64,000 nucleotides of DNA from Rouxiella sp. S1S-2 (lineage in GTDB: Bacteria; Pseudomonadota; Gammaproteobacteria; Enterobacterales; Enterobacteriaceae). The DNA lies in contig NZ_WFKL01000001.1 of assembly GCF_009208105.1 (NCBI RefSeq), positions 3,100,001-3,164,000 of the forward strand. The letters run 5' to 3'. The position numbers and the translations under genes were made by a program. The notes beneath the pieces are model-generated. The model worked only from the letters and a program-made list of their open reading frames with translations. It was not told the origin of the DNA and did no database searches. Of this stretch, positions 18,612 to 29,544 are shown piece by piece (the stretch's first letter is position 1; every line of letters starts with the position of its first letter).

Positions 18612-20198
18612 ATGGAATGGGTAGCCGATCCGTCGATTTGGGTAGGGCTGGCAACCCTGGTGATCCTCGAGATTGTTTTGGGAATCGACAATCTGATCTT
18701 TATCGCTATTCTGGCCGATAAACTCCCCAGACAACAGCGCGAACGTGCACGCGTTACCGGCCTTTTGTTGGCCTTGGTTATGCGCTTGCTGCTGCTGGCG
18801 TCTATTTCCTGGCTCTCTACCCTCACCCGACCGCTGATCACTGTTTTCTCACACGCTTTCAGCGCCCGTGACCTTATTATGCTTGCCGGCGGCATATTCC
18901 TGCTGTTTAAAGCGACTACCGAACTTAATGAACGCTTGGAGGGCAAAGACGAGGAAAACGCCCAACAGGGCAGTCGCGCCAAATTCTGGCCAGTTGTGGC
19001 GCAAATTGTGGTGCTGGATGCGGTTTTCTCACTGGACTCGGTCATTACCGCTGTCGGCATGGTGGAACATCTTCCCGTGATGATGGCAGCGGTCTGTATT
19101 GCCATTGCACTGATGCTGCTGGCCAGCCGTCCACTAACGCGTTTTGTTAACGACCATCCGACTATCGTTATTCTGTGTCTGAGTTTCCTGCTGATGATTG
19201 GCTTTAGTCTGGTGGCAGAAGGCTTTGGCTATTATATCCCCAAAGGTTATCTCTACGCGGCGATTGGCTTCTCAGTAATGATCGAAATGCTTAACCAACT
19301 GGCGCAGTTTAACCGTCGACGTTTTCTCTCTTCCAGCCGGTCGCTGCGTGAACGTACCGCCGAGACGGTGTTACGCGTGCTGCGCGGCAAGCATGAAGAG
19401 GCAGAATTAGACTCGCACTCCTCGAGTATGATTGCCGACATCGACCGCGAAGAACACGCAATTTTTAACCAGCAGGAACGGCACATGATCGAACGAGTAC
19501 TGGGATTGGCCCAGCGATCGGTCAGCAGCGTAATGACATCAAGACACGACGTCGACAATCTCGAGCTTAATGACCCTCCTGAGTTGTTGACCCAGCAAAT
19601 TGCCAATAATCAGCACACGCGTATTCTGGTTACCGAAGACAGTTCAACCGACGCCCCACTCGGCGTGGTTCACGTGGTTGATTTACTGAAACAACAATTG
19701 CTGCATAACGCACTAGACCTGAAAGCCATTATCAAGCAGCCGCTTATTTTTCCCGAACAGCTGTCGTTGCTGGCGGCGCTTGAGCAGTTTAGACAGGCCA
19801 AGACCCATTTTGCCTTCGTGGTTGACGAATTTGGCTCGGTTGAAGGCGTAGTTACATTAACCGACGTAATGGAAACTATCGCCGGGAGCCTTCCCGAATC
19901 GTCGGCCACGTTGGATGCGCGTCACGATATTGTGCAGTTGGAAGACGGGAGCTGGATAGCCAACGGTTACATGCCGCTGGATGACCTGGTGATGTACCTG
20001 CCGCTGCCGATTGAAGAAAAGCGGGAATACCACACCCTTGCCGGTTTACTGATGGAGTATGCGCAAAATATTCCGCAGGAAGGGACGCAGTTACACATTG
20101 ATAACTATCTGTTTGAACCTCTCGAGGTCAGCAGCCATCGAATTCTAAAAGTGAAGATAACACCGCTGAAACCGGTCGAAGTCGATTACGAAGTCTGA
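18612..20198 (+). CDS. yegH: YegH: TerC-family membrane protein with CBS and CorC/HlyC domains
   Basis: 528 residues from ATG 18612, matching the start and length of E. coli YegH (MEWxADPSIW); the upstream in-frame extension of 13 codons is unlikely. The N-terminal TerC domain (about 1-230) has seven or so membrane segments and the acidic motifs EIVLGIDN and DAVFSLDS. A paired CBS region follows (about 290-425, with [13 protein letters not shown]), then a CorC_HlyC domain (about 440-525). Relatives are linked to metal export, but YegH's substrate is not established. It is the plus-strand neighbour of the surface-glycan locus, as in E. coli where it sits next to wza. Confidence 0.93.
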   Translation: MEWVADPSIWVGLATLVILEIVLGIDNLIFIAILADKLPRQQRERARVTGLLLALVMRLLLLASISWLSTLTRPLITVFSHAFSARDLIMLAGGIFLLFKATTELNERLEGKDEENAQQGSRAKFWPVVAQIVVLDAVFSLDSVITAVGMVEHLPVMMAAVCIAIALMLLASRPLTRFVNDHPTIVILCLSFLLMIGFSLVAEGFGYYIPKGYLYAAIGFSVMIEMLNQLAQFNRRRFLSSSRSLRERTAETVLRVLRGKHEEAELDSHSSSMIADIDREEHAIFNQQERHMIERVLGLAQRSVSSVMTSRHDVDNLELNDPPELLTQQIANNQHTRILVTEDSSTDAPLGVVHVVDLLKQQLLHNALDLKAIIKQPLIFPEQLSLLAALEQFRQAKTHFAFVVDEFGSVEGVVTLTDVMETIAGSLPESSATLDARHDIVQLEDGSWIANGYMPLDDLVMYLPLPIEEKREYHTLAGLLMEYAQNIPQEGTQLHIDNYLFEPLEVSSHRILKVKITPLKPVEVDYEV

Positions 20199-20211
20199 AG
20201 AGAGATGACAT

Positions 20212-20243
20212 ACTCAGCGCGGTAAATATATACCGCGCTGAGT
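20212..20243. terminator. Symmetrical hairpin between convergent yegH and asmA
   Basis: Perfect 13-bp inverted repeat (20212-20224 and 20231-20243) with loop AATATA. There is no clear T run on either side. Its position between two convergent stops suggests a bidirectional terminator. Confidence 0.65.
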
Positions 20244-20277
20244 GCACTAATAACTGCCAAACATAACAATAAAATCA

Positions 20278-22125
20278 CTATTTCCTCAACAGTGACTTAT
20301 TGTCCTGAATTCCTTTGCTGTCTGAATTCTTGTCTATCCAGCTCTGAATCGCGTTACGCGCGTCTTGCTGCAGCTGCTGGCGTAGAACCTGATCGGCTTT
20401 CAGCTCATAGTTAAGCTGATCCCACGGACCATATACGCGGAAAGGAATATCCGTTTTTTGCAGCATGCTGACCAACGCGTTGTCTCCCTGCCAGCCGCCG
20501 GTGACTCTCACCAGCAGATTCATGTCCGCCAGTTTGCCTGGGAAATTAACTTTCCCACTGCCCTTAATACCCATCATCGTGGCATCAGCGCTGAGGTCGT
20601 TCAGATTTAGCACACCGTTTTTCAGCGCGCCCTGCGCCTGCATTTGCTGGAATTCACTGTAGTAATCGTAGCGCTGCTGGCCTTGTACGCGATTGTTACT
20701 GCGGCTGATACCCTGCTGCACCAACTGCTGAATGTTCAAACCTTTGAGGTGGGCATTGGTCATCGCCATTTGCGCATCGCCCTGCCAGTTGGTGTTGAAA
20801 TCTTCTATTGAAAGCCCTTTGCCCCCCATTTGGCCCTGCATGCTAAAGCTGCCGGTCATCACCTGGGGCAGATTGTAGGCACGCAACAGGTCGCTAATCT
20901 CGATATTTTTCAAGTCCGGCGACAGATTGACCATCAGACGCTGGCCTGTAGCATCAAGCGAGCCCGGCAGTGAGAAAGTGCCGTTACCCATGCTGCCACT
21001 GAGCGCAGAAAGCTCAACATGCCCGACACGATTCTGCGCCTGCAGATCGAGATTATGAATTTTCAGTCCGCGATAGGTCATATCCACGGCCTTGAGACTG
21101 AGTAGCGCATTAAAGCTGGTCAGCACGGAGAGGCTGTCCTGCTGCGCGTCGATGTCTCGTGCAATCACCGGCGCCGACGTCACCGCCTGCGCTTTTTGCT
21201 GAGCGCTATCGCTGCCGTTGGGCTGCCAGCCGGAAATGGCGTCCAGGTCCATTTTATCGGACTGTAAATTTAACTGGTAGTCGGGTAAGTCACTCAGCAC
21301 GGCCTGACCGCTGCCGGTTAACTGGTTATCATTGGCGGATACCGCAAGTTTATTCAGCGTGACGGTGTTGTTGCTTTGCTGATAGCTGGCATTGAGGCTA
21401 GCCTGACCGGCAATGCCGTTGGCTGGAATATCTGCACCGCTGAGTTTGTAAGTCAGGTTAGTGATGTCGGCAGAGTACTGACGGGGATAATTTTGCATAT
21501 TGAGCGTCGCCTCAACGTTCAGCGTAAGATCTCGCTGGTCACGATTGATGCGGCTCGAGAGTTTGATATTGGCCTGCCGATGGTCGTTCTGATCCATTTG
21601 CAGGTTAATGTCGCGCACGTTGACCTGGTCGCTTTTGGCCCGCTGCCAGATAAGCAGACTGTCGGCCACGCTCAGTCGGCCGATGTCAAACTTCCAACCA
21701 CTTTGGGTATCAACAATGCCTTCGTTGCCCGAATTGGTCGCAGGCGCAATCGGCGCATCCGGCTCATTGGCTTCACTGTCAGGCGTAAGACGAATAACAG
21801 CGCTTTTCAGCATAACCTGTTTAATCGAAAGCTGATGTGAGAGCAAAGGCAGGAGACGAACGTCAAGACGCATGTTCTCGGCGCTAACAACGGGCTCTTT
21901 CGCACCTGGCGCAGTAAGCGAGGTTTGACCGGCCAAAATACTGAGCTGCGGCCAAACGTGCCAGCGAAGTTCACCATCAATTGCCAGTTTATAACCGCTT
22001 TTTTGCTCAACACGATTGACCATGTAATCACGGAAGTCATTCGGGTTAATCAAAAAAACCAGCGAGGTCATACCGGCAATAACAACCACCAGTAAAATAA
22101 CCAACGTCGTCACTAATCTTCTCAT
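20278..22125 (-). CDS. asmA: AsmA, outer-membrane assembly-related AsmA-like protein
   Basis: 615 residues, matching E. coli AsmA length (about 617). One N-terminal membrane anchor (about 5-25) is followed by a long periplasmic part with the AsmA N-terminal domain and a C-terminal AsmA_2-like domain containing LKGLNIQQLVQQG and KGSGKVNFPGKL. The family forms bridge-like beta-groove proteins implicated in phospholipid transport and outer membrane integrity. It is the last gene of udk-dcd-asmA, 46 bases after dcd. Confidence 0.95.
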   Translation of the reverse strand: MRRLVTTLVILLVVVIAGMTSLVFLINPNDFRDYMVNRVEQKSGYKLAIDGELRWHVWPQLSILAGQTSLTAPGAKEPVVSAENMRLDVRLLPLLSHQLSIKQVMLKSAVIRLTPDSEANEPDAPIAPATNSGNEGIVDTQSGWKFDIGRLSVADSLLIWQRAKSDQVNVRDINLQMDQNDHRQANIKLSSRINRDQRDLTLNVEATLNMQNYPRQYSADITNLTYKLSGADIPANGIAGQASLNASYQQSNNTVTLNKLAVSANDNQLTGSGQAVLSDLPDYQLNLQSDKMDLDAISGWQPNGSDSAQQKAQAVTSAPVIARDIDAQQDSLSVLTSFNALLSLKAVDMTYRGLKIHNLDLQAQNRVGHVELSALSGSMGNGTFSLPGSLDATGQRLMVNLSPDLKNIEISDLLRAYNLPQVMTGSFSMQGQMGGKGLSIEDFNTNWQGDAQMAMTNAHLKGLNIQQLVQQGISRSNNRVQGQQRYDYYSEFQQMQAQGALKNGVLNLNDLSADATMMGIKGSGKVNFPGKLADMNLLVRVTGGWQGDNALVSMLQKTDIPFRVYGPWDQLNYELKADQVLRQQLQQDARNAIQSWIDKNSDSKGIQDNKSLLRK

Positions 22126-22171
22126 GCCTTCCTCTTATCTATTGCCGGCCCTCGCATCCTGCCAGGTCGTA

Positions 22172-22753
22172 TCAGTCTTTATCAATGCGGCTGGCAACCG
22201 CACTCTGCTGGTCCCGATACTTGGCGTCCGTTCGACTGTTGTAGGGACGCGCAGCGGGGCCAGAAAGTGGCTCAAAACTTAACGCACCAATCAGCATGCC
22301 TGGGCGCAGCGCCAAGGGCAGTTTACCTGAATTATAGAACTCTAAAACAATACGCCCCTGCCAGCCTGGGTCAATGCGGTGCGCAGTAACATGCACCATC
22401 AGGCCAAGACGCGCCAGTGAAGAGCGGCCATCAAGCCAGCCAACCAGGTCATTAGGCAGTGTAACGGACTCAAGTGTAACCGCCAGCGCCAGTTCACCGG
22501 GATGCAAGAAGAAGGCCTCACCCTCGCGTAGAACAATTTCATTGCTCATCACCCGGTCGAGCGCGGCACCGACTTCATCTTTCGGGCCACTTAAGTCGAT
22601 AAAGCCTGCATTATGTCCATTGAATACGCGAAAACCGTTTCCCAGACGCACGTCAACCGTCGCACCATTGATACGCTCAATAGGTGGACGCGGTTCAATA
22701 GACAATTTACCGTTGTCCATCCAGGCCTCAATATCACGATCGCATAATCTCAT
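22172..22753 (-). CDS. dcd: dCTP deaminase
   Basis: 193 residues, the same length as E. coli Dcd, of the trimeric dUTPase/Dcd fold. It deaminates dCTP to dUTP for dTTP synthesis. Recognisable blocks are [13 protein letters not shown], the substrate region [20 protein letters not shown] and [13 protein letters not shown] near the end. It is 37 bases after udk in a conserved operon. Confidence 0.98.
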   Translation of the reverse strand: MRLCDRDIEAWMDNGKLSIEPRPPIERINGATVDVRLGNGFRVFNGHNAGFIDLSGPKDEVGAALDRVMSNEIVLREGEAFFLHPGELALAVTLESVTLPNDLVGWLDGRSSLARLGLMVHVTAHRIDPGWQGRIVLEFYNSGKLPLALRPGMLIGALSFEPLSGPAARPYNSRTDAKYRDQQSAVASRIDKD

Positions 22754-22790
22754 GCTTTAACACTCCATTGGCACATATTTGGTAAGATGA

Positions 22791-23432
22791 TCATTCAAAG
22801 AACTGGCTAATTTTTGCCTTGAGAATATCGATAGCGATACGGTTTTTACCGCCGCGAGGCACGATGATATCAGCATACTGCTTCGAAGGTTCAATGAACT
22901 GCAGGAACATTGGGCGCACCGTTTTCTGGTACTGCGCCATCACAGAATCCATCGAGCGTCCACGTTCGTTAACGTCACGCTTCATACGGCGCATCAGGCA
23001 GATGTCCAAAGGCGTATCGACGAAAATCGAGAAGTTCATTTCCTGACGCAGACGCACGTCGGTCAACAGCAGGATCCCTTCAAGGATGATCACTTTCTTT
23101 GGCGCCAGCGTCACTGTTTCACTCAGGCGAGTATGCTCAATAAAGCTGTAGCTCGGCAGCTCGATGGCCTTTCCTGATTTCATGGCCTGCAGGTGCTGGA
23201 AAAGCAGATTATGATCCATTGCGCTTGGATGGTCGTAGTTGGTTTTAACCCGCTCTTCCATGGTCAAATGGCTCTGATCGCGGTAGTAGCAATCTTCCGG
23301 GATAACACCGATATGTTCGTCACCCACCTGGTCGCGTAATTCGCGATACAAGGTACTGGCAATAAGGCTTTTTCCAGAGGCAGATGCGCCAGCGATACCC
23401 ACGATGACACACTGATGGAACTTGTCAGACAT
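22791..23432 (-). CDS. udk: Uridine/cytidine kinase
   Basis: 213 residues from ATG 23432 (MSDKFHQ), equal to E. coli Udk; the further 12 upstream codons are rejected for that reason. It phosphorylates uridine and cytidine with GTP or ATP in pyrimidine salvage. The P-loop GASASGKS is at about 13-20, and other conserved blocks are NYDHPSAMD and RDVNERGRS. First gene of udk-dcd-asmA. Confidence 0.97.
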   Translation of the reverse strand: MSDKFHQCVIVGIAGASASGKSLIASTLYRELRDQVGDEHIGVIPEDCYYRDQSHLTMEERVKTNYDHPSAMDHNLLFQHLQAMKSGKAIELPSYSFIEHTRLSETVTLAPKKVIILEGILLLTDVRLRQEMNFSIFVDTPLDICLMRRMKRDVNERGRSMDSVMAQYQKTVRPMFLQFIEPSKQYADIIVPRGGKNRIAIDILKAKISQFFE

Positions 23433-23600
23433 AAAATTAACGACCTGATTTGGAGGTTTGAAGGGCAAGCAGCCTGATGGCGCTTTGATCGCGCCAATTA
23501 TAGGTACAACACGGTGATGAAGCCAGCCTTAAAGCCACTAAGCGGCTGGCTTAGTTAAATTAATAAGCAAGTGAGCGCTATTTATCCACCGATTGCGCAC

Positions 23601-24713
23601 TCAAAGTGCGCGGAAAGCAATCTCGGTCGGAATGGCGTCACCCCGCCAGTAAAGCTGCGACGCCACTTTTGACGCCAGTTGACGGTAAATCGCCGTAAAC
23701 TCGCTGTCCGGGTTAGCCATGACCGTAGGTTCGCCGCGGTCGAGGTCTTCACGCAGTGAAATATGCAGCGGCATTTGCGCCAGCAACTCACAGCGGTACT
23801 TTTCGGCCAGCTTTTGCGCGCCACCGGTGCCGAAAATAGCCTCATGATGCCCGCACTGGCTACAAATGTGCATGCTCATGTTCTCGACGATGCCTAACAC
23901 CGGAACATTAACCTTTTCAAACATCACAATGCCCTTCATGGCATCGAGCAGCGCGATGTCCTGCGGCGTGGTCACCACCAGCGCACCGGTCACCGGCACG
24001 CTTTGCGCCAGGGTAAGCTGAATGTCACCGGTTCCCGGCGGCATATCGAGAATCAGGTAGTCTAAATCGGGCCAAAGCGTATCCTGAAGCATCTGCAACA
24101 GCGCCTTGCTGGCCATAGGGCCACGCCACACCATGGCATTTTCATCGGTGACAAGGTAACCGATGGAGTTAGTCGCCAGCCCGTGCGCTAAAATCGGCGA
24201 CATATGCTGACCGTCCGGCGACGTCGGGCGCTCATCTTCAGTGCCTAGCATATTGGGGATCGACGGACCATAAATATCGGCGTCAAGCAGACCCACCTTT
24301 GCCCCCTCGGCGGCGAGCGCCAGCGCCAGATTAACCGCAGTCGTCGACTTGCCCACCCCCCCCTTGCCTGAACTGATGGCCAAAATATTTCGCACGCCCT
24401 TGATGCCGGGCTTGTCATTAGCACGGCGCAGCGTGGCAATATCGTGAGACAGACGCCAGTCAACGCTTTTCGCGCCGGTTGCTCGCAGCAGTTCGGGCGT
24501 GGTTAACAGTTTGAGTTGTTCAAAACCTGACTTCCAGGCAAAAGGCAGCACCAGCTCGATGTGCAGCACGTTGTCGAGCAGCACACACTGATGAAGCGCT
24601 TTAATGGCGGTCAGGCTTTTTTGTAGCGTAGGGTGGGTAAAAGTGGCTAATACCACGTTAACGGCGGCATGAAGCTCAGCGGGAGTAGCGTTCTCAGGGG
24701 ATTGTGATTTCAT
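23601..24713 (-). CDS. apbC: Iron-sulfur cluster carrier ApbC/Mrp
   Basis: 370 residues. The N-terminal MIP18-like domain (about 10-95) precedes a ParA/NBP35-type ATPase with deviant Walker A SSGKGGVGKST (about 113-123). The C-SQ-C pair in HICSQCGHH (about 293-296) binds a bridging 4Fe-4S cluster in the dimer. It is a cytoplasmic Fe-S scaffold or carrier. It diverges from metG, the standard enterobacterial arrangement (gene also called mrp). Confidence 0.97.
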   Translation of the reverse strand: MKSQSPENATPAELHAAVNVVLATFTHPTLQKSLTAIKALHQCVLLDNVLHIELVLPFAWKSGFEQLKLLTTPELLRATGAKSVDWRLSHDIATLRRANDKPGIKGVRNILAISSGKGGVGKSTTAVNLALALAAEGAKVGLLDADIYGPSIPNMLGTEDERPTSPDGQHMSPILAHGLATNSIGYLVTDENAMVWRGPMASKALLQMLQDTLWPDLDYLILDMPPGTGDIQLTLAQSVPVTGALVVTTPQDIALLDAMKGIVMFEKVNVPVLGIVENMSMHICSQCGHHEAIFGTGGAQKLAEKYRCELLAQMPLHISLREDLDRGEPTVMANPDSEFTAIYRQLASKVASQLYWRGDAIPTEIAFRAL

Positions 24714-24789
24714 CCCGGCTCCTTGAAATACGGATTTATTATGGAATTCAGTAACAGAGCTGTTTTTTAGAAATGCTCCGCTATCTTAC

Positions 24790-24811
24790 TGTTATAAAAA
24801 TAGCATAACAG
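24790..24811. promoter_or_regulatory. Inverted repeat in the mrp-metG divergent promoter region
   Basis: CTGTTAT (24790-24796) and ATAACAG (24805-24811) flank an AT-rich core in the 178-base gap between the divergent genes. The spacing of about two helical half-turns suits an operator or an overlapping divergent promoter; the binding protein is unknown. Confidence 0.3.
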
Positions 24812-24891
24812 AATCCCCGTTTGTTTACGTAGGGTCGTTCTGTGAGTTACCATCGATACCCCATTCTCAAAAAAGAAAGCAAGCTCTTACT

Positions 24892-26922
24892 ATGGCTCAA
24901 GTCGCGAAAAAAATTTTGGTAACCTGTGCACTTCCTTATGCTAACGGTTCAATTCATCTCGGACACATGCTCGAGCACATCCAGGCAGATATCTGGGTCC
25001 GTTATCAGCGAATGCGCGGCCACCAAACTCATTTCATCTGCGCCGACGATGCGCACGGCACCCCGATCATGCTTAAAGCACAGCAGATGGGCATTGCGCC
25101 GGAGCAAATGATTGAGGAGATGAGCCAGGAGCATCAGAAAGATTTTGCCGGTTTTGGTATCAGCTACGATAACTATCACTCAACGCACAGCGACGAGAAC
25201 CGCGAACTGTCTACGCTGATTTATAGCCGTCTGAAAGAAAATGGCTTCATCAAGAATCGCACTATTTCTCAGCTTTATGATCCTGAGAAAGGCATGTTCC
25301 TGCCCGATCGCTTTGTGAAAGGCACCTGTCCGAAATGTAAATCACCGGACCAATACGGCGATAACTGCGAAGTCTGTGGCGCAACCTACAGCCCAACCGA
25401 GCTTATTGACCCTAAATCTGCCGTTTCCGGCGCTACGCCGATCATGCGTGATTCAGAACACTACTTCTTCGATTTGCCTGAATTCAGCGCCATGCTACAG
25501 GCGTGGACCCGTTCGGGCGCATTGCAGGAGCAGGTTGCCAATAAAATGCAGGAGTGGTTTGAGTCTGGCCTGCAGCAGTGGGACATCAGCCGCGATGCGC
25601 CATACTTCGGCTTCGAAATTCCTGATGCGCCGGGTAAATACTTCTACGTCTGGCTCGACGCGCCGATCGGCTACATGGGTTCATTCAAAAACCTGTGCGA
25701 CCGTCGCCCTGATTTAGACTTCGATGAGTTCTGGAAAAAAGACGCCACCACTGAGCTGTATCACTTTATTGGCAAGGACATCGTCTATTTCCACAGCCTG
25801 TTCTGGCCAGCAATGCTCGAGGGCAGCAACTTCCGCAAACCGACCAACCTGTTTGTCCACGGTTACGTGACGGTAAACGGCGCGAAGATGTCCAAGTCGC
25901 GCGGTACTTTTATCAAGGCCAGCACCTATTTGCAGCATCTTGATGCCGACTGTCTGCGCTACTACTACGCCGCCAAGCTTTCTTCACGCATTGACGATAT
26001 CGACCTGAACCTTGAAGACTTCGTGCAGCGCGTCAACGCCGACATCGTTAACAAAGTGGTCAACCTGGCGTCGCGCAATGCCGGTTTCATCAACAAGCGT
26101 TTTGACGGTGTTCTGGCCGAAAAACTGGCTGACGAAGCGCTGTACAAAACCTTTACCGATGCCGCAACCAGCATCGCCGAGGCCTACAGCAGCCGTGAGT
26201 CAGGTCGCGCCATTCGTGAAATCATGGCACTGGCAGACCTTGCCAACCGCTATGTTGACGAGCAGGCTCCTTGGATTGTAGCTAAACAGGAAGGCCGCGA
26301 TGCCGACCTGCAGGCCATCTGTTCAATGGGCATTAACCTGTTCCGTGTTCTGATGACTTACCTCAAGCCGGTTCTGCCTTCTTTGACCGAGCGCACCGAA
26401 GCGTTCCTCAATACCGAACTGACCTGGGATGCTATCACCCAGCCGCTGCTGAGCCATAAAGTTAACCCGTTCAAAGCGCTGTTTAACCGCATCGAGCTGG
26501 ATAAGGTTACGGCGATGGTTGATGCCTCTAAAGAAGACATCGCCTCGGCCAAACCCCCAGTTACCGGCCCATTGGCTGATGCGCCGATTCAGGAAACCAT
26601 CAACTTTGACGACTTTGCCAAAGTGGACATGCGCATTGCGCTGATTGAAAGCGCCGACTTGGTGGAAGGTTCTGACAAGCTGCTGCGTCTGCAACTGGAT
26701 TTAGGCGGCGAGAAGCGTCAGATTTTCTCCGGCATTCGCTCGGCCTATCCAGATCCAAAACTGCTCGAAGGCCGATTAACCATCATGGTCGCCAATCTGG
26801 CACCGCGTAAAATGCGTTTCGGCGTTTCTGAAGGCATGGTGATGGCTGCCGGCCCTGGTGGGAAAGATATTTTCCTGCTCAGCCCTGACAGCGGCGCTCA
26901 GCCGGGCATGCAGGTGAAGTAA
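24892..26922 (+). CDS. metG: Methionyl-tRNA synthetase
   Basis: 676 residues, class I aminoacyl-tRNA synthetase charging tRNA-Met. It has the HIGH-type motif HLGH (about 22-25), a zinc knuckle with CPKC and CEVC (about 145-165), and KMSKS (about 331-335). The C-terminal EMAPII/Trbp111-like tRNA-binding and dimerisation domain (about 570-676) is present, so the protein is full length for E. coli-type MetG. A terminator follows. Confidence 0.99.
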   Translation: MAQVAKKILVTCALPYANGSIHLGHMLEHIQADIWVRYQRMRGHQTHFICADDAHGTPIMLKAQQMGIAPEQMIEEMSQEHQKDFAGFGISYDNYHSTHSDENRELSTLIYSRLKENGFIKNRTISQLYDPEKGMFLPDRFVKGTCPKCKSPDQYGDNCEVCGATYSPTELIDPKSAVSGATPIMRDSEHYFFDLPEFSAMLQAWTRSGALQEQVANKMQEWFESGLQQWDISRDAPYFGFEIPDAPGKYFYVWLDAPIGYMGSFKNLCDRRPDLDFDEFWKKDATTELYHFIGKDIVYFHSLFWPAMLEGSNFRKPTNLFVHGYVTVNGAKMSKSRGTFIKASTYLQHLDADCLRYYYAAKLSSRIDDIDLNLEDFVQRVNADIVNKVVNLASRNAGFINKRFDGVLAEKLADEALYKTFTDAATSIAEAYSSRESGRAIREIMALADLANRYVDEQAPWIVAKQEGRDADLQAICSMGINLFRVLMTYLKPVLPSLTERTEAFLNTELTWDAITQPLLSHKVNPFKALFNRIELDKVTAMVDASKEDIASAKPPVTGPLADAPIQETINFDDFAKVDMRIALIESADLVEGSDKLLRLQLDLGGEKRQIFSGIRSAYPDPKLLEGRLTIMVANLAPRKMRFGVSEGMVMAAGPGGKDIFLLSPDSGAQPGMQVK

Positions 26923-26947
26923 AGGCTTTTGCAACACATTACCGTGA

Positions 26948-26977
26948 AGCCTGCCCTGTTAATGGGCGGGCTTTTTT
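26948..26977 (+). terminator. Terminator of metG
   Basis: Stem AGCCTGCCC / GGGCGGGCT with one wobble pair and loop TGTTAAT, followed by a T run, 25 bases after the metG stop. Confidence 0.9.
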
Positions 26978-27135
26978 ATGTCCGGCATATCGCCTTACCT
27001 CACTCTTTCAGATAAGCAGATTGTGCGGCGGCAGCCCATAAACTACGACAATCCTTACAATTGCGTGTCGTATCATGGTAATCATTACGTCATTATCACC
27101 TTCCACTGCTGTGTACTCTTCCATAAGGGCAAACC

Positions 27136-28290
27136 ATGTTTAATTTCGATTTTTACAACCCTACGCGTGTGCTGTTCGGCGTCGACCGAATTGCAGATAT
27201 CGGTAAAAATATTCCTGAAAATGCCCGCGTACTGATCACCTACGGCGGCGGCAGTGCTAAAAAATATGGCACGCTGGATGAAGTCCATGCCGCATTAAGT
27301 GACCGCGTCACGTTTGAATTTGGCGGTATCGAAGTTAACCCTCATTTAGATACGCTGCTGAAAGCCGTCGATGTTATCAAAGAGAACAAGATTGATTTTC
27401 TGCTCGCCGTGGGCGGTGGTTCAGTGGTTGACGGTACCAAGTTTATCGCTGCTGCGGCGCGCTATGAGGGCGACATTTGGCCGTTGTGGGCCGCGCGTCA
27501 ACCGCTGACAGATGCACTGCCATTAGGCTGCGTGATGACCCTGCCGGCTACTGGCTCTGAGACGAATGACGTCGCCGTGGTCACCAACACTGCACTGGGA
27601 CAGAAATCCGGCTATAGCCATCCGCTGCTGTTCCCTAAATTTGCCGTATTGGATCCTACTAAGACCTATACCCTGCCGATAACTCAGGTTGCCAACGGCG
27701 TGGTTGACGCCTTCATTCACGTTGTCGAACAGTATCTGACTTATCCAGTCTACGGCAAAGTGCAGGACCGTTTTGCCGAAGGCCTGCTGCTCACCTTAAT
27801 AGAAGAAGGTCCGAAAGCACTCAGTGACCCGCAGAACTATGACGTTCGATCCGCGATAACCTGGTCAGCAACGCTTGCACTAAATGGCCTGATCGGCGTT
27901 GGCGTGCCGCAGGACTGGGCAACCCACCGCATTGGTCACCAATTAACGGCGCTTTACGGCATCGACCACGCGCAAACGCTGACTATTTTGCTGCCCGCTC
28001 TGCTGCAGGTGCAACGTGAGAGCAAAAAACAGAAGCTACTGCAGTATGCAGAGCGCGTGTGGAATATTACTGCCGGAGACGACGATGCCCGCATTGACGC
28101 CGCTATTGCCAAAACGCGTGAATTCTTCGAGTTGATGGGCTTGAAAACACGGCTCAGCGCTCACGGTCATCCTAAGACAGCGATTGATGAAATCCTCGAG
28201 AATTTGAAGCGCTTCAACATGTTGCCGATGGGTGAACAGCAGGATATTGACCTAGCGCGAGCCAAAGAGATCCTCACGCTTAGCTACTAA
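27136..28290 (+). CDS. YqhD-like iron-dependent alcohol dehydrogenase / aldehyde reductase
   Basis: 384 residues, close in length and sequence to E. coli YqhD (387 aa), an NADPH-dependent aldehyde reductase that detoxifies short and lipid-derived aldehydes. The nucleotide-binding GGGS (FLLAVGGGSVVDGTKF, about 94-109), the metal-binding Asp/His region VVDAFIHVVEQY (about 192-203) and HRIGHQLTALYGIDHAQT (about 258-275) are present. It differs from YqhD at many positions, so it may be a paralogue. Monocistronic, with a convergent hairpin after it. No YqhC-type regulator is adjacent. Confidence 0.9.
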   Translation: MFNFDFYNPTRVLFGVDRIADIGKNIPENARVLITYGGGSAKKYGTLDEVHAALSDRVTFEFGGIEVNPHLDTLLKAVDVIKENKIDFLLAVGGGSVVDGTKFIAAAARYEGDIWPLWAARQPLTDALPLGCVMTLPATGSETNDVAVVTNTALGQKSGYSHPLLFPKFAVLDPTKTYTLPITQVANGVVDAFIHVVEQYLTYPVYGKVQDRFAEGLLLTLIEEGPKALSDPQNYDVRSAITWSATLALNGLIGVGVPQDWATHRIGHQLTALYGIDHAQTLTILLPALLQVQRESKKQKLLQYAERVWNITAGDDDARIDAAIAKTREFFELMGLKTRLSAHGHPKTAIDEILENLKRFNMLPMGEQQDIDLARAKEILTLSY

Positions 28291-28297
28291 CTGATTG

Positions 28298-28334
28298 AAT
28301 CAGGCGGGGCCACATTTTCGGCCCTGCCCTGATT
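28298..28334. terminator. Hairpin between convergent yqhD-like and iclR-family genes
   Basis: AATCAGG...GGGGCC (28298-28311) pairs imperfectly with GGCC...CCTGATT (28320-28334) across loop ACATTTTC. No strong U tract; the position between two stops suggests a bidirectional terminator. Confidence 0.6.
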
Positions 28335-28345
28335 ATGATTGATAT

Positions 28346-29098
28346 TTATGACAGCTCAGAAAGTCGCTGCGCGGATACAATCAACTCCTGCAACAGCATT
28401 TGCCTTCTTTCCATTGGCGTATCACGACTCACCATGAAGCAAAATGCCGCCACCGCCTGTCCCGCGCGGGTGCGGATTGGCGCTGCCATGCAGCAGGTGA
28501 AACTGTCGGAAAGCCCCTCGGTCAAATAATATCCCTGAGCCCCTGCGCGGTGAATATCGTCAAGAAACTCCTGCTTATCGATATGACGTCCGTTGGCGAG
28601 CACAAAATCTTCATCTGGGATCAGGGCTAAAATGTCCTCCGCCGACCAGTCTCCTAGCAGAAGCCTGCCTGACGCCGTCCATGGAATAGGCACTTTAACA
28701 CCGATATCTGAGGTTATCTTGAAAGGCTGGGCGTTGCTTTCAGAAAGCACCACTGTATATTTGTTACCTTCAAGCATGCAAAGCTGCACCGTTTCACCGT
28801 GCTTCGCCACCAACTCAACCATCAGTTGATGTGAACGGCGGATCAGGTCGTTATGGGTCATGTAGTCCGCACCGTAATAGTGCATCTCACGGCCGAAAAA
28901 TACGTTACCTTCCGCATTCGACTCCAGCCATCCAGCCTCGGACAAAATACTCACCAGCTCGTAAATGCTCGAACGCGGTGCGCCCGTGGCGTCTATGAGT
29001 TCACGCATACTCATCGGCTGGCGTGCCTGATGTAATTGACGAAAGATATCAATCACGCGGTCCACTCCCCTCGCGCGGGGTGCGTTTTCTACCGGCAT
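28346..29098 (-). CDS. IclR-family transcriptional regulator
   Basis: 250 residues from ATG 29098, chosen because AAGGGAG lies just upstream; the longer frame to 29155 adds an unlikely leader. The N-terminal winged helix (about 12-75, with MSMRELIDATGAPRSSIYELVSIL) precedes an IclR effector domain (about 90-250). It is divergent from the RidA/ABC/deaminase genes and is the obvious candidate to control them, perhaps in response to the imported amino acid. This regulatory link is inferred from layout. Confidence 0.9.
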   Translation of the reverse strand: MPVENAPRARGVDRVIDIFRQLHQARQPMSMRELIDATGAPRSSIYELVSILSEAGWLESNAEGNVFFGREMHYYGADYMTHNDLIRRSHQLMVELVAKHGETVQLCMLEGNKYTVVLSESNAQPFKITSDIGVKVPIPWTASGRLLLGDWSAEDILALIPDEDFVLANGRHIDKQEFLDDIHRAGAQGYYLTEGLSDSFTCCMAAPIRTRAGQAVAAFCFMVSRDTPMERRQMLLQELIVSAQRLSELS

Positions 29099-29544
29099 AC
29101 TTACTCCCTTATTTATTAAGCCTGTCTCTTTCGTAATAAACCACATCATACACATTGTTTAATGTCACCGGAAACCGAATCCCTTTAATCATCCACATAA
29201 TTACTCTATAAAAATGCACCATAATAAAGCCCTTATTTAGGGCATCAAGATAAGTATTACTAAAAGTAAAATATAGAGCAGGATCACAAAAGAGTTATTT
29301 TAATCAACCCCCACATCAGAAGCTTATCTAAATCCTCGCTTAATTAACAAATAAAGCGCATGCCCTATATTGCAAAATAAATTTCTTTATGCAAATCTAA
29401 AAACATCCAGTATCGCAGACATCAGTCTGACATATCGGACAGTAACAACACCGGGGAACGCAGTTTTTTTGATTAAATAAAAATTATAAAACTAAAAATA
29501 ACCTTAGCTCAGGCTAAAAGAAATCCGAAACTCAGGAGTAACAC
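29099..29544. promoter_or_regulatory. AT-rich divergent control region of the RidA/ABC cassette
   Basis: 446 bases without a gene separate the iclR-family gene from ridA. A partial inverted repeat, CTGAC-ATATC-GGACAG at about 29426-29441, lies about 110 bases before the ridA ATG and could be an operator half-site pair. The AT-rich stretch 29465-29500 is a likely promoter site, but no hexamer pair stands out. Confidence 0.35.

Noticed and set aside
21376..21840. 154-codon plus-strand frame inside asmA
   Set aside because: Antisense shadow of a full-length, well-recognised asmA; no ribosome-binding site or family.
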